Assembly (NCBI GenBank): GCA_020633995.1
Contig: JACKCO010000004.1
Coordinates: forward strand, 124,001 to 188,000
From: Campylobacterota bacterium
GTDB lineage: Bacteria; Babelota; Babeliae; Babelales; RVW-14
Direction: 5' to 3'
Length of the DNA stretch: 64,000 nucleotides
The stretch's first letter is position 1, and each line of letters starts with the position of its first letter. The notes under the pieces are model-generated. The model was not told the origin of the DNA and did no database searches. It saw only the letters and a program-made list of their open reading frames with translations. Positions 35,837 through 44,511 of the stretch are shown in pieces. The translations under genes were made by a program, and so were the position numbers.

Positions 35837-36922
35837 GTGTTTTTTCGAAGTTTATTTGTTGTATTCGTTACAATTTTTTTACAAACATTAGATGCTGCTA
35901 GCATAATCGCGAAAACATCCATTAGTTACAACACAACGCCAATTGTTTTTGCCAATGGGGATTCAGTTGCTGGTTTTGTGTATTTTCAAGATGGTTTTTC
36001 TGTTCCATCTACTGGCACCATGACCCTTGGTACAGCTGGTGAAGTAAATGGAAAAATAGATTTAAACAACGGAACAATAGTCTTAACTGATGATTTGTAC
36101 CTTGGGTCTAGCGCTGAAATAACGGGCACGGGCTTTATTGTTGGTAACGGCCATACTATTCATCTGAGTGGGCCATTAATTATTACTTCGAGAGTAAAAC
36201 TCAGAAATAATGCTCAAGAAACCCGTATAAAAGTAAATGGGAATGGTAACGCCATAGAATTCAGAAATTTTGGTGTTCTTGATATGGATGTTGGACCAGC
36301 GCAGCCTAAAGTTTTTGTTGATTACATGGATTTGACTCTAAAAAATCTTAATGCTGATTTTGCGGGCAACCTAGGCTCATTTGCTCAGCGTGGAGCTGAT
36401 ACAGTTTTATCGTTTGAAAATTGCAAGTTATTTGGGGCCGAAACACCGGCTCTTGCAGGTGGTAGTTTTAGCTTTTCTTTAAACGCAGATATAACCATTC
36501 GAGGACTTGTTGAGTTTGCAGCAACGGGTGCAAGCACACCTTTTTTTAGTAAGTCTGCATTAGGAAAAATGAGAATTGAGCCGTTTTCAACGCTTAGATT
36601 AGACAAAAATGTTTTCTTCCTCTTTGGTATTAGCTCAGGCGCGGGCATAAGCGGGCCTATTTTTGAGTCGCGCGAGTCTATTTTGGCTCTTGATAATTGT
36701 AATTTTCAGTCAGCTAATGGTTCGCCTGATCCTATCATTCTTGAGCGGGGAACGATGGTCATTGATGGACTGGTCGCTTTGAGCAAAAATGGATTGCCAG
36801 ACTGGGTGTTTGGTGATGGTGTGAGTGAAGATGGAGATATAGACGTGATTGTAAATCCGGGTTCTGAGATTCGTATGAAGTTCTTTACCGGCAATCGTCT
36901 TATTTATAACAATTCAAAATAG
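35837..36922 (+). CDS. Exported ~360-residue beta-helix-like protein, subtype A copy 2
   Basis: A GTG start at 35837 is preferred (AAAAAGGGG six bases upstream) over an in-frame TTG at 35810; this also gives a normal signal peptide. The 361-residue protein then reads SIIAKTSISYNTTPIVF, the subtype A start, followed by GFVYFQDGF, DDLYLGSSAEITGTG and VNGNGNAIEFRNFG, paralleling the copy at 32486 along the full length. It ends RLIYNNSK. Function unknown. Confidence 0.82.
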   Translation: MFFRSLFVVFVTIFLQTLDAASIIAKTSISYNTTPIVFANGDSVAGFVYFQDGFSVPSTGTMTLGTAGEVNGKIDLNNGTIVLTDDLYLGSSAEITGTGFIVGNGHTIHLSGPLIITSRVKLRNNAQETRIKVNGNGNAIEFRNFGVLDMDVGPAQPKVFVDYMDLTLKNLNADFAGNLGSFAQRGADTVLSFENCKLFGAETPALAGGSFSFSLNADITIRGLVEFAATGASTPFFSKSALGKMRIEPFSTLRLDKNVFFLFGISSGAGISGPIFESRESILALDNCNFQSANGSPDPIILERGTMVIDGLVALSKNGLPDWVFGDGVSEDGDIDVIVNPGSEIRMKFFTGNRLIYNNSK

Positions 36923-36940
36923 CAAGAAGTGAGTACATCA

Positions 36941-38014
36941 ATGAAAAAAATGATAGTTTTTTTAGGGAGCATCTTTTTAACATACTCATTTGCTCAGGCG
37001 GCAAATTTAGATGGACGAGCAACACCGACCTACATTGAAACGTCTATGAATAGTTTTTCTTCTGGTGATAGTGCTCGGGGATGGGTGTACTTTAAAAGTG
37101 GTTTTAAGGTGCCCTCAGGAGGAACACTAAATGTAAATCTTTCAGTACCCGTCAACGGAGATATTAATCTTAACGATGGTCGTTTAATTTTGGATGGAGA
37201 CTTGTTTTTAAGCTCAAGTGCTCGTTTGACAGGCTCGGGGCTAATTGAAGGAAATGGTTTTGCAATCCACTTTTCCAATAGTCTTGTTTTTACATCAACA
37301 ATTTCACTCGAGCTGCCAGACAAAGATAACAAAATTATAATTGATGGCCACAACAAAATTTTGACATTGAGTGCTGCTGGTTCGCTTAACTGTGGTGGCG
37401 ATGCAAGCAGCTTCAAAACAACGGTTACGTTTAGAAATTTACGTATCAGGGGCGTGCATACTCACGATCCGACAAGTGCATCAATTCTGACGAACACTGG
37501 TTCTTTTCGTAACGGGATATTAACTGATTTTGTTTTTGAAAATTCCATTCTCGATGTTGTTAATACACTTTCATTGAGGGCAACGACAACAATATGTGGA
37601 AAATGTTTATTTCAAACTCGTCGCTCTCGTGGGCCATTTAGAATAATCAAGTCAGGCTCAACGCTCAGTATTGATTTTCTTTCAGAGCTTGAGATTGGTT
37701 CAAATGACCAGTGTATTTATGCACATGAAGAAGAACTCTTTTTTAGCAGAAGCATAAGATCTTCTTTGCGTCTCAAGGGCTGTAGGCTTACAACCAAAAC
37801 AAGAAGTGCAATTAAGTTTGGCGGTGCATCTGCACTTATATTCTTTACTCCACTCAGAGTATTGATTGATGGTGTGGTTACAGCAGACATTCCTGGTGGT
37901 GATCTAGTTCTTGGCAGAGGGTCTCCTACCGACAATGTTGATTTAAACTTTATGCCGTCTTCAAAGCTTGTACTGACTACAGGAACTAGACTTGTTTATA
38001 ATAACCCGCTCTAA
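36941..38014 (+). CDS. Exported ~360-residue beta-helix-like protein, subtype B copy 2
   Basis: ATG 36941 (MKKMIVFLGSIF) gives a standard signal peptide; GTG 36929 would add four residues. The 357-residue protein starts NLDGRATPTYIETSM after cleavage and follows the protein at 33566 closely: GWVYFKSGFKVPSGGTL, RLTGSGLIEGNG, LELPDKDNKIIIDGH, VHTHDPT, RATTTI, RGPFRIIK. The end is RLVYNNPL. Clear paralogue from a cassette duplication. Function unknown. Confidence 0.83.
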   Translation: MKKMIVFLGSIFLTYSFAQAANLDGRATPTYIETSMNSFSSGDSARGWVYFKSGFKVPSGGTLNVNLSVPVNGDINLNDGRLILDGDLFLSSSARLTGSGLIEGNGFAIHFSNSLVFTSTISLELPDKDNKIIIDGHNKILTLSAAGSLNCGGDASSFKTTVTFRNLRIRGVHTHDPTSASILTNTGSFRNGILTDFVFENSILDVVNTLSLRATTTICGKCLFQTRRSRGPFRIIKSGSTLSIDFLSELEIGSNDQCIYAHEEELFFSRSIRSSLRLKGCRLTTKTRSAIKFGGASALIFFTPLRVLIDGVVTADIPGGDLVLGRGSPTDNVDLNFMPSSKLVLTTGTRLVYNNPL

Positions 38015-38044
38015 AATGTAAAAAATTCTTCTAGGAGAAGTGTA

Positions 38045-39124
38045 ATGTTTGTTATTTGCGCTCTATTTTTGAGCTGCTTCAGTTTTTTTCAACTTAGTGC
38101 TGTAAGTATTGATGGAACGGTAACCCCCTCATTTTTAGAGGTGCAGTATACAGGATTTACCAGTGGCGATAGTGCTCGTGGGTTTGTTCATTTTACTAAA
38201 GGCTTTCGCCTTCCTGCGAATGGAACGGTGTCGCTAAGTTTGGCTAAAACGCCAGTTGGAGGGGAAATTGATCTTAATAATGGTACCCTTATTCTTGACG
38301 ATGAGCTGTTTTTGAATGCGGGCACAACATTTGTTGGCACCGGAACGATTGTGGGCAATGGTAACGCAGTGCACTTTTTGGGTAATGTTAAGTTACTCGA
38401 TGGTGAACTCCGGCTTACCATGACGGGACTTAGAAATACCATTACGCTCGATGGTCATTGCCATACTTTAGAGGTTAGACGTTCATCTTTGGTGAGTGGT
38501 TCATTTGTTAAGCGTTCGTTTCCTTTTGAATCTGTTCCTTTACCTCAGGAAGTTGGTCTTTACATGAGAAACCTGACGTTCAATTTTCTGAGCTCTCGCG
38601 GGCCAGGAGGAGAGTTGAATAATGCTCACGGAACTTTTGTTACATCAACACATACGACAGTCACGTTTGATGGGGTCTTTATGGGACTTGATTTGGTCCG
38701 GCTTGAGGCTGCTACAACTATGATGAATAGTGTTGCGCTTTTATCCTTAAATGCAATAGCGTTTTTGGGTGTGCAGAATCCACTTTTAAAAAATCCTCTG
38801 ATCCATTCTTTTTCGACTTTTGAAATGCCCCCTGGCTCAAGTATGTTTTTCGATAATCACATTTTTAATTTTTTAGATTCATCATCACGAATTCTTATGG
38901 ATGGTGCGGCTTTGACATTTGTTGGAGTAGGAAATCAGCGTCTTCAGCGGGGAAGGTTAATTAGCAAAGGAGTGAATTTAATTAATACAGATCCTCCAAT
39001 TACATTGGGTGACGGAGTGACATCAACAAATGACTTTACATTACAAATATTACCGAGTTCATCTTTGACGATATCTGCCAGATCGGGCGTGGACGGTCGT
39101 CTAATTATTAACAACACAACATAG
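38045..39124 (+). CDS. Exported ~360-residue beta-helix-like protein, subtype C copy 2
   Basis: The 359-residue protein has a signal peptide (to about 19) and VSIDGTVTPSFLEVQY, pairing it with the protein at 34670. Family strands include GFVHFTKGFRLP, EIDLNNGTLILDDELFL, IVGNGNAVHFLGNV and LDGHCHTLEV. It ends RLIINNTT, a variant of the L-x-YNN signature. CTAGGAGAAG precedes the ATG. It closes the A-B-C-A-B-C run. Function unknown. Confidence 0.82.
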   Translation: MFVICALFLSCFSFFQLSAVSIDGTVTPSFLEVQYTGFTSGDSARGFVHFTKGFRLPANGTVSLSLAKTPVGGEIDLNNGTLILDDELFLNAGTTFVGTGTIVGNGNAVHFLGNVKLLDGELRLTMTGLRNTITLDGHCHTLEVRRSSLVSGSFVKRSFPFESVPLPQEVGLYMRNLTFNFLSSRGPGGELNNAHGTFVTSTHTTVTFDGVFMGLDLVRLEAATTMMNSVALLSLNAIAFLGVQNPLLKNPLIHSFSTFEMPPGSSMFFDNHIFNFLDSSSRILMDGAALTFVGVGNQRLQRGRLISKGVNLINTDPPITLGDGVTSTNDFTLQILPSSSLTISARSGVDGRLIINNTT

Positions 39125-39278
39125 AAATTAATACAACGATTTTATCAGTTTTGTTTTTTAAAAAATCTGTTAGCATGAAAAATGGAGAGTGAAAATAAGA
39201 AGTATTGATGTGCCGACCTTAAATGGTACGCACACAATTCTGAAGCTTAGAATTTTATACGTAAAAAAAGGGAGAAAG

Positions 39279-41333
39279 ATGAAACAAGGAGTGGTTTCTT
39301 ACATAGCTGTTGGGTTGCTTTTCTTTTCTTTCAACGCACTTAATGCAGCACTAACCTTTTCGGATTTATCGTCAAAAATAACCTTTGAGGGTAGTGCATC
39401 GCTCAAAGTTACATCAACGGGGTTATCTCCTATAACAGGGACGCTTGAAAAAAATCCTGGAACAACATGGACGGGCGCAGAAATTCCATTCGATGGTGGC
39501 GTTATCACCGATGGCGACTACGAAATAAAATTTACTGGAACGTACGATCCATCAAGCACGTATTCCTATCTGCTTAATGGTGGTACTGCGTCAAAGGCAG
39601 CATCATTTTTTGTCATAGATCCAGGCTTTATTGCGGAACGAATTTTGGTCAGTGGTTCAAATAATCGACTAGAAGGGTTTCCACGTTTTGAGCCTGCCTT
39701 GCCTGTTAAGCTGAGCGCTGCAACAACAGTACTACGTGTAGCTGTTCAAAATGAGTTAAATAAGGGGATTGAGCTGAGTGGGGGTAAAGTTATTTTAGAT
39801 AACAATTTGGCTTTTGGTGACTCTGTCCAGTTTGCAGATGAAGGTACGATTGACTTTAATGGATTTAACCTTGTTCTTGGTCAAAAGGATTTGATTTGGA
39901 CAACAACGCTCATGCTGATGGGGGCAAAAAACTTTGTACTCAATGCTGATAATCGTTTAACTGGTGAGTGGATTTTTGATGGTGATGCTCAAATTATAGG
40001 CAATAACAACGTTATAGACTTTTCAGGTGGTGGACGCATTCGGGTAAAGGCAGGGACCGAGTTGCGGATGACGAATGTTGCGCTTAGAGGTCTTGGCAGT
40101 GGGTCGTTGCAATTCGATGATAAAACAGCCCGTGTTGAGTTATTTGATGTTGCTATCGAAATGGATGATGATGTGACCTTTACCATAGGTGGCTTTAAGG
40201 CTGTTGGGCCAGTGCGTGTTATCACTGGAGATTTCTTTTTAACATATGACCCAGCAAGCTGTTTGACCGTTGATGGGACGACAATGGTCTACGATAACCT
40301 TGATTTTAATGATAATAACAATATTCGTTTTACCAATGAGTTGAATAGTAAGATTTTACTTCGTGGTGGATCAATTCGTAAGGAAGAATCGCTTGAACTC
40401 GGTGATCTTGAGGTTGCGGCAGCAGACAAAAAACTTGATCGTGAGTTTCAGGTGACTCCACTTAGAAAATTGATTGTTGAAGAGACTTCTACGATTAATG
40501 GAGACGGATTTAAGTACGACTTTGCCGTTGGTTCAACACAAAGTATTGTTAGGGTTGTCAGTGGCAAGGACGCAGTGTTTATAAACATCGAACTCCGTAA
40601 CTTCCCAATCAATGATCTGACGCTTGAAACAGGATCGAGTATTACCTTTAGTGATAAAGCTGTGCTCAATCTTGGTGAAAACTCAACATTGACAACGACG
40701 CTGAATTTTGCTGGTAAGTCAACCCTCAACGGTGGTGGCAAAATTTTATGTCTTGGTACCGGTAGTGAAATTTGTGTGCGTCCAAATAGTGCGTTGCTTA
40801 TTGATAATGTTGAGATTCAAGATGCAAGTGCTAACAAAATTCGTTGTTTTGATTCCACTGCAACGGTGTCATTTGGTAACGTTAAATTTAAACAGGATGG
40901 TGTGTTCAGCTTTACGGTAGGTTCACTTGCGGTTGTTGGTAGAACTGACTTGATTGGTACAACAACATTTGCATACTGTTCACCAAGACAAAGCCATATT
41001 TGTCACTTTGGTACGCTGTGTGTTGACCGTAACATGGCATTCAGCTATGACCCATGTGTTGCAAATCGTGACTTGATTGCACTTGATGATAGCACAGCAA
41101 CGCTTGAGCTTAATAATGCATCCCTTGGTTCATCCCAAACAGGTATGCGTCTGACTAAGGGTACAGTTTTTGTACGAGGTAACAATACAATTTACAACGC
41201 AGGTGCTGTTTCACTGTCTCAAGCAATTTCGCTTGGTAATGGCACTCCTGCAGAAGATGTTACGGTTGAGTTTGCCGGTGATGGCGTGCTAGAAATACTT
41301 TCAGGTAAATTAGTTTACAATAATGCTGTTTAA
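39279..41333 (+). CDS. Exported beta-helix-like surface protein, two-module form
   Basis: ATG 39279 is chosen (GGGAGAAAG upstream, followed at once by a signal peptide ending LNAA); an upstream in-frame start at 39189 would place 30 residues before it. The 684-residue protein has LTFSDLSSKITFEGS, module A (about 225-365: LTGEWIFDGDAQIIGNNNVID in pieces, FDDKTARVEL, LTVDGTTMVYDNL) and module B (about 460-684: NKIRCFDSTATVSFGNV, FSYDPCVANRDLI, TGMRLTKGTV), ending KLVYNNAV. It is closest in layout to the protein at 19496. Function unknown. Confidence 0.83.
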   Translation: MKQGVVSYIAVGLLFFSFNALNAALTFSDLSSKITFEGSASLKVTSTGLSPITGTLEKNPGTTWTGAEIPFDGGVITDGDYEIKFTGTYDPSSTYSYLLNGGTASKAASFFVIDPGFIAERILVSGSNNRLEGFPRFEPALPVKLSAATTVLRVAVQNELNKGIELSGGKVILDNNLAFGDSVQFADEGTIDFNGFNLVLGQKDLIWTTTLMLMGAKNFVLNADNRLTGEWIFDGDAQIIGNNNVIDFSGGGRIRVKAGTELRMTNVALRGLGSGSLQFDDKTARVELFDVAIEMDDDVTFTIGGFKAVGPVRVITGDFFLTYDPASCLTVDGTTMVYDNLDFNDNNNIRFTNELNSKILLRGGSIRKEESLELGDLEVAAADKKLDREFQVTPLRKLIVEETSTINGDGFKYDFAVGSTQSIVRVVSGKDAVFINIELRNFPINDLTLETGSSITFSDKAVLNLGENSTLTTTLNFAGKSTLNGGGKILCLGTGSEICVRPNSALLIDNVEIQDASANKIRCFDSTATVSFGNVKFKQDGVFSFTVGSLAVVGRTDLIGTTTFAYCSPRQSHICHFGTLCVDRNMAFSYDPCVANRDLIALDDSTATLELNNASLGSSQTGMRLTKGTVFVRGNNTIYNAGAVSLSQAISLGNGTPAEDVTVEFAGDGVLEILSGKLVYNNAV

Positions 41334-41344
41334 GTGGTGTTCCC

Positions 41345-42364
41345 ATGAAAAAAACTGCATTGTATTTATCAAGCTTAATGATGTGTTTTTTGTTAGGGCT
41401 TATGGCGCTTCACGCCGTAAGCCTTGACGGGACCGTTGGTATTGTTTACAAAGCTGCTTCTCATCCATTTGGTGCGGGTGAGTTTGCAACAGGTTTTGTC
41501 AAGCTTGATGGTGGTTTCAGTCTACCGGGTGCGGGTACGGTTACTTTTAATGTTTTTCCGCCAGTTGCAGGGCCTGTTGACCTTGGTGGTGGAGGTACAT
41601 TGTTGCTGGCAGGGGATATGCACCTTGCATCAAGTGCGACATTGCCCGATAGCGGTATGATTGACGGTGCCGGTAATACAATTTTTTTAGATGGTGATTT
41701 GTCTGTTCCAGCTGGCAAAACAATAACGATAATTTCCGATACAACCATTGATGGTCAAGGTCACGTTTTAAATCTTTCCGGAGACATTGTAGTTGCTGGT
41801 GGTGCCAGTACTGTGTTGACATTGCGTAATGTTATTATTACGGGCCTGAGTGGAACAAATCTTTCGGTTGCAGCTGGTGGAAGCTCTCGAACACTTGTGC
41901 TACAAGAAGCAGTTATACACCTGAGTGGTGATTTTGTCTTTTCTGAAGGATCACTTGAAATTCTTGATTTTGTTAGAATCATGGAGCCTTTCTCTTTTGT
42001 TTTCAACTCTGATCTTGATCTACTTATCGAGGAAGATTCAACATTATTTATTGATATTGATACTGATTTGTTTTATATCCCCGCTGACTCACTTTCAACA
42101 CATTTTGTGATGGCAGGACCATCGTCACAGCTTTTCTTGAATGGTGCATTTTTGACGGTTCCTCGCAGTGTTGGGCTTCGTCTGACAGATGGCCACTTAA
42201 TTATTGATCACAAAACAACATTTTTAAGTGATGGACCGACTCAGGAGTCGCAGGGAATTATTTTGGGTGATGGTTCCACCGCTGGAACATTGCAAGTAAC
42301 TATTATGCCTGGAGCAAGCATAGAAGTTGAAGATGGTTTTCTTTCTTATAAAAATCCTAGTTAA
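41345..42364 (+). CDS. Exported beta-helix-like protein, ~340-residue family
   Basis: The 339-residue protein has a signal peptide (to about 25, ending LHA) followed by VSLDGTVGIVYKAASH, related to subtype C of the ~360-residue proteins. It has GFVKLDGGFSLPGAGTV, DMHLASSATLPDSG and IDGQGHVLNLSG strands, and a C-terminal LRLTDGHLIIDHKTTFLSDG stretch matching the end of module B. It thus links the ~360-residue group with the larger proteins. It starts 11 bases after the preceding gene. Function unknown. Confidence 0.82.
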   Translation: MKKTALYLSSLMMCFLLGLMALHAVSLDGTVGIVYKAASHPFGAGEFATGFVKLDGGFSLPGAGTVTFNVFPPVAGPVDLGGGGTLLLAGDMHLASSATLPDSGMIDGAGNTIFLDGDLSVPAGKTITIISDTTIDGQGHVLNLSGDIVVAGGASTVLTLRNVIITGLSGTNLSVAAGGSSRTLVLQEAVIHLSGDFVFSEGSLEILDFVRIMEPFSFVFNSDLDLLIEEDSTLFIDIDTDLFYIPADSLSTHFVMAGPSSQLFLNGAFLTVPRSVGLRLTDGHLIIDHKTTFLSDGPTQESQGIILGDGSTAGTLQVTIMPGASIEVEDGFLSYKNPS

Positions 42365-42378
42365 AGAAAAGTATAACC

Positions 42379-44511
42379 ATGAAAAAGAGATACACACTTT
42401 TAGCGTTTTTACTACATGCTGGCTTATGCAGTCAAATAGTCTTACCCGCAATTAACTTTGGAAGTAGGACGTCGTCGCTTAAAATTAATGATGACTCTCA
42501 GCTCGATGTTACGAGTGCAGGTATGCAAATTAATGGGGGACGGCTTGCGCGCACCGCCTTTGGTGCGATAACGGGTAATTTAGTGACATTTAATCGTGGT
42601 GTTTTTGCAAGCTTTAATTCAGAAGCTTTGCTTAATGGTATTTTTGCTCCACCGCTTGAGGTTATCCCTGTTGAGGGCATTGAAGACACTGAAAATACTG
42701 GCTTTGTTGCATTAGGGCTTAATCCTGATCCCGATGCACTTGATTTATTGATTGCAAATCCGGGAGGATTTCGTCATCAGCTGCTTGTCAGACCTGGTGG
42801 TAGTTTGCTTCGTGGACAACCACTTTTTTTTGGACCAAATGATATAACCATACAAGATGAAACGTCATTACTTGCCGTTGCGGCACAAAATGCCATTAAT
42901 ACAGATATAAGCATGAATAATGGGGTATTGTTTCTTCAAGACGATCTTGACCTTGGAGATGATGCAGTTTTACTTGGAGATGGTCTTGTTGCACTTAATA
43001 ACAGACGTCTAGCGCTAGGTGGGGGAGCTGCAACGTGGAACGGGCAAATTACCTGGGACAGTTCACTTGATATTCAACTTAACAGTCGTGTTAATTTGGC
43101 TGGAAGTTGGTTTTTCTTTGGGGACAGCCAAATTAATGGCAACGGTAATGTCATTGACATAGCAAACGGTGGGGTGATTGCTGTATTTCCAGGGTCGCGC
43201 TTACGAATTTCGGGAACGGTGATCAAAGGTCTAGGATCAGGATCAATCCTTCTTGGAACAGGAGCAGAACTGCGTCTATCAGAAGTTGAGATTGAAATGG
43301 ATGCTGACTACCTGTTTAATACTGGCGGTATTTTTATTGATGGTAATACAAACATCATTACCAAAGATAAATTTTTAACCTTTGATGAAGAAGGTTCTGT
43401 GACGGTTGATCGTGTTGCATTGACCTATGATCCACTTGATTTTATCGATCAATTCAATATTCGACCGCTTAGAATTGAGGATCCAAATCATAAATTCATT
43501 GAAATTTTAGATGGGGGATCAATTAGAAAGGTTCGTGCGGAGTCTATTTCATTTCTTGATTACAGCTCAGACACAGCGCTTGAGCGCTATGGTGTTGCAA
43601 CTCCAAATAAAAAAATTAAAATTTTTCCTGAAATTAATCGTACAACAAATGCGCTTAATTTTGATGTAACGATTAAGGGCAACACAAACTTCTGGCTTTT
43701 TACCAGGTCAAATGAGTCATTGCTTGAGATTTCTGACGGAGTACGAGCAAAGACCGAAAATATTGTTTTGCGTGAATTTTCTCCGCGGCACCTGTTACTT
43801 GGGGAAGGTTCCACGTTTGTACTTGGTGATAAAACGACCGTTGAGTTCGCGCGTAACGAGGATCTATCTATAACATGGACGTTTGAAGGTTTGACGTTCT
43901 TTAAAGGGCGAGGATCGATTTTGACACTTCAAGAGGGTGGTAAGATTTTATTGCAGGGTCCAAACTCAGAGCTACACCTAGAGAACATGACAATCAAAGG
44001 GATACAGGGAACAAATATTTGCTGTACTGATACATCAAGCAAAATCGTGTTGCGTAATGTTCGCTGGATTCAAAGCGGCGATTTCACCTATGAAAGAGGG
44101 AGCATGGACATTGATGGGGAAACGTTTATGCCATGTCCCGGGGACTTCAATTTCATGAGTAATGGTATTTTCACCATTTTACCTGATGCAACGTTTTACT
44201 TAACGCGCGGTGTAGTATTTAACTATGCGCCTCCTAACCAAAATCGTGATAACTTTCAGTTAGTTGATCGGTCATCGGCAATATTTATGGATGATATGAC
44301 GTTGTCTGCTCCGTTTGGCGTTATCTTAACAAACGGCCGCCTGATTGTGCGTAATCGCAATTTTCTGCAAAATGATGGCGCAACAAACTTTGATCAGGTT
44401 ATTCAGTTTGGGAACGGAACATTTGAAAACAATTTACTGCTTGATAAACCTGCAAGTGCTACACTTGAGGTTATTTCAGGAGCGCTGAGTGATCAAAATG
44501 TCTTTGGTTAA
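42379..44511 (+). CDS. Exported beta-helix-like surface protein, close paralogue pair member 1
   Basis: The 710-residue protein has a signal peptide (to about 25), then INFGSRTSSLKINDDS. It is strongly similar along its length to the next protein (44489): both have NPGGFRHK/Q, GG-x-LLRGQPLFFG-like, LQDDLDLGDDA, LNNRRLALGGG, NGNVIDIA, FPGSRLR, LTVDRVALTYD-like and FIDQFNIRPLRIEDPNHKFIEI (in two pieces). Module B follows from about 505. The end is less conserved (LSDQNVFG). Function unknown. Confidence 0.83.
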   Translation: MKKRYTLLAFLLHAGLCSQIVLPAINFGSRTSSLKINDDSQLDVTSAGMQINGGRLARTAFGAITGNLVTFNRGVFASFNSEALLNGIFAPPLEVIPVEGIEDTENTGFVALGLNPDPDALDLLIANPGGFRHQLLVRPGGSLLRGQPLFFGPNDITIQDETSLLAVAAQNAINTDISMNNGVLFLQDDLDLGDDAVLLGDGLVALNNRRLALGGGAATWNGQITWDSSLDIQLNSRVNLAGSWFFFGDSQINGNGNVIDIANGGVIAVFPGSRLRISGTVIKGLGSGSILLGTGAELRLSEVEIEMDADYLFNTGGIFIDGNTNIITKDKFLTFDEEGSVTVDRVALTYDPLDFIDQFNIRPLRIEDPNHKFIEILDGGSIRKVRAESISFLDYSSDTALERYGVATPNKKIKIFPEINRTTNALNFDVTIKGNTNFWLFTRSNESLLEISDGVRAKTENIVLREFSPRHLLLGEGSTFVLGDKTTVEFARNEDLSITWTFEGLTFFKGRGSILTLQEGGKILLQGPNSELHLENMTIKGIQGTNICCTDTSSKIVLRNVRWIQSGDFTYERGSMDIDGETFMPCPGDFNFMSNGIFTILPDATFYLTRGVVFNYAPPNQNRDNFQLVDRSSAIFMDDMTLSAPFGVILTNGRLIVRNRNFLQNDGATNFDQVIQFGNGTFENNLLLDKPASATLEVISGALSDQNVFG

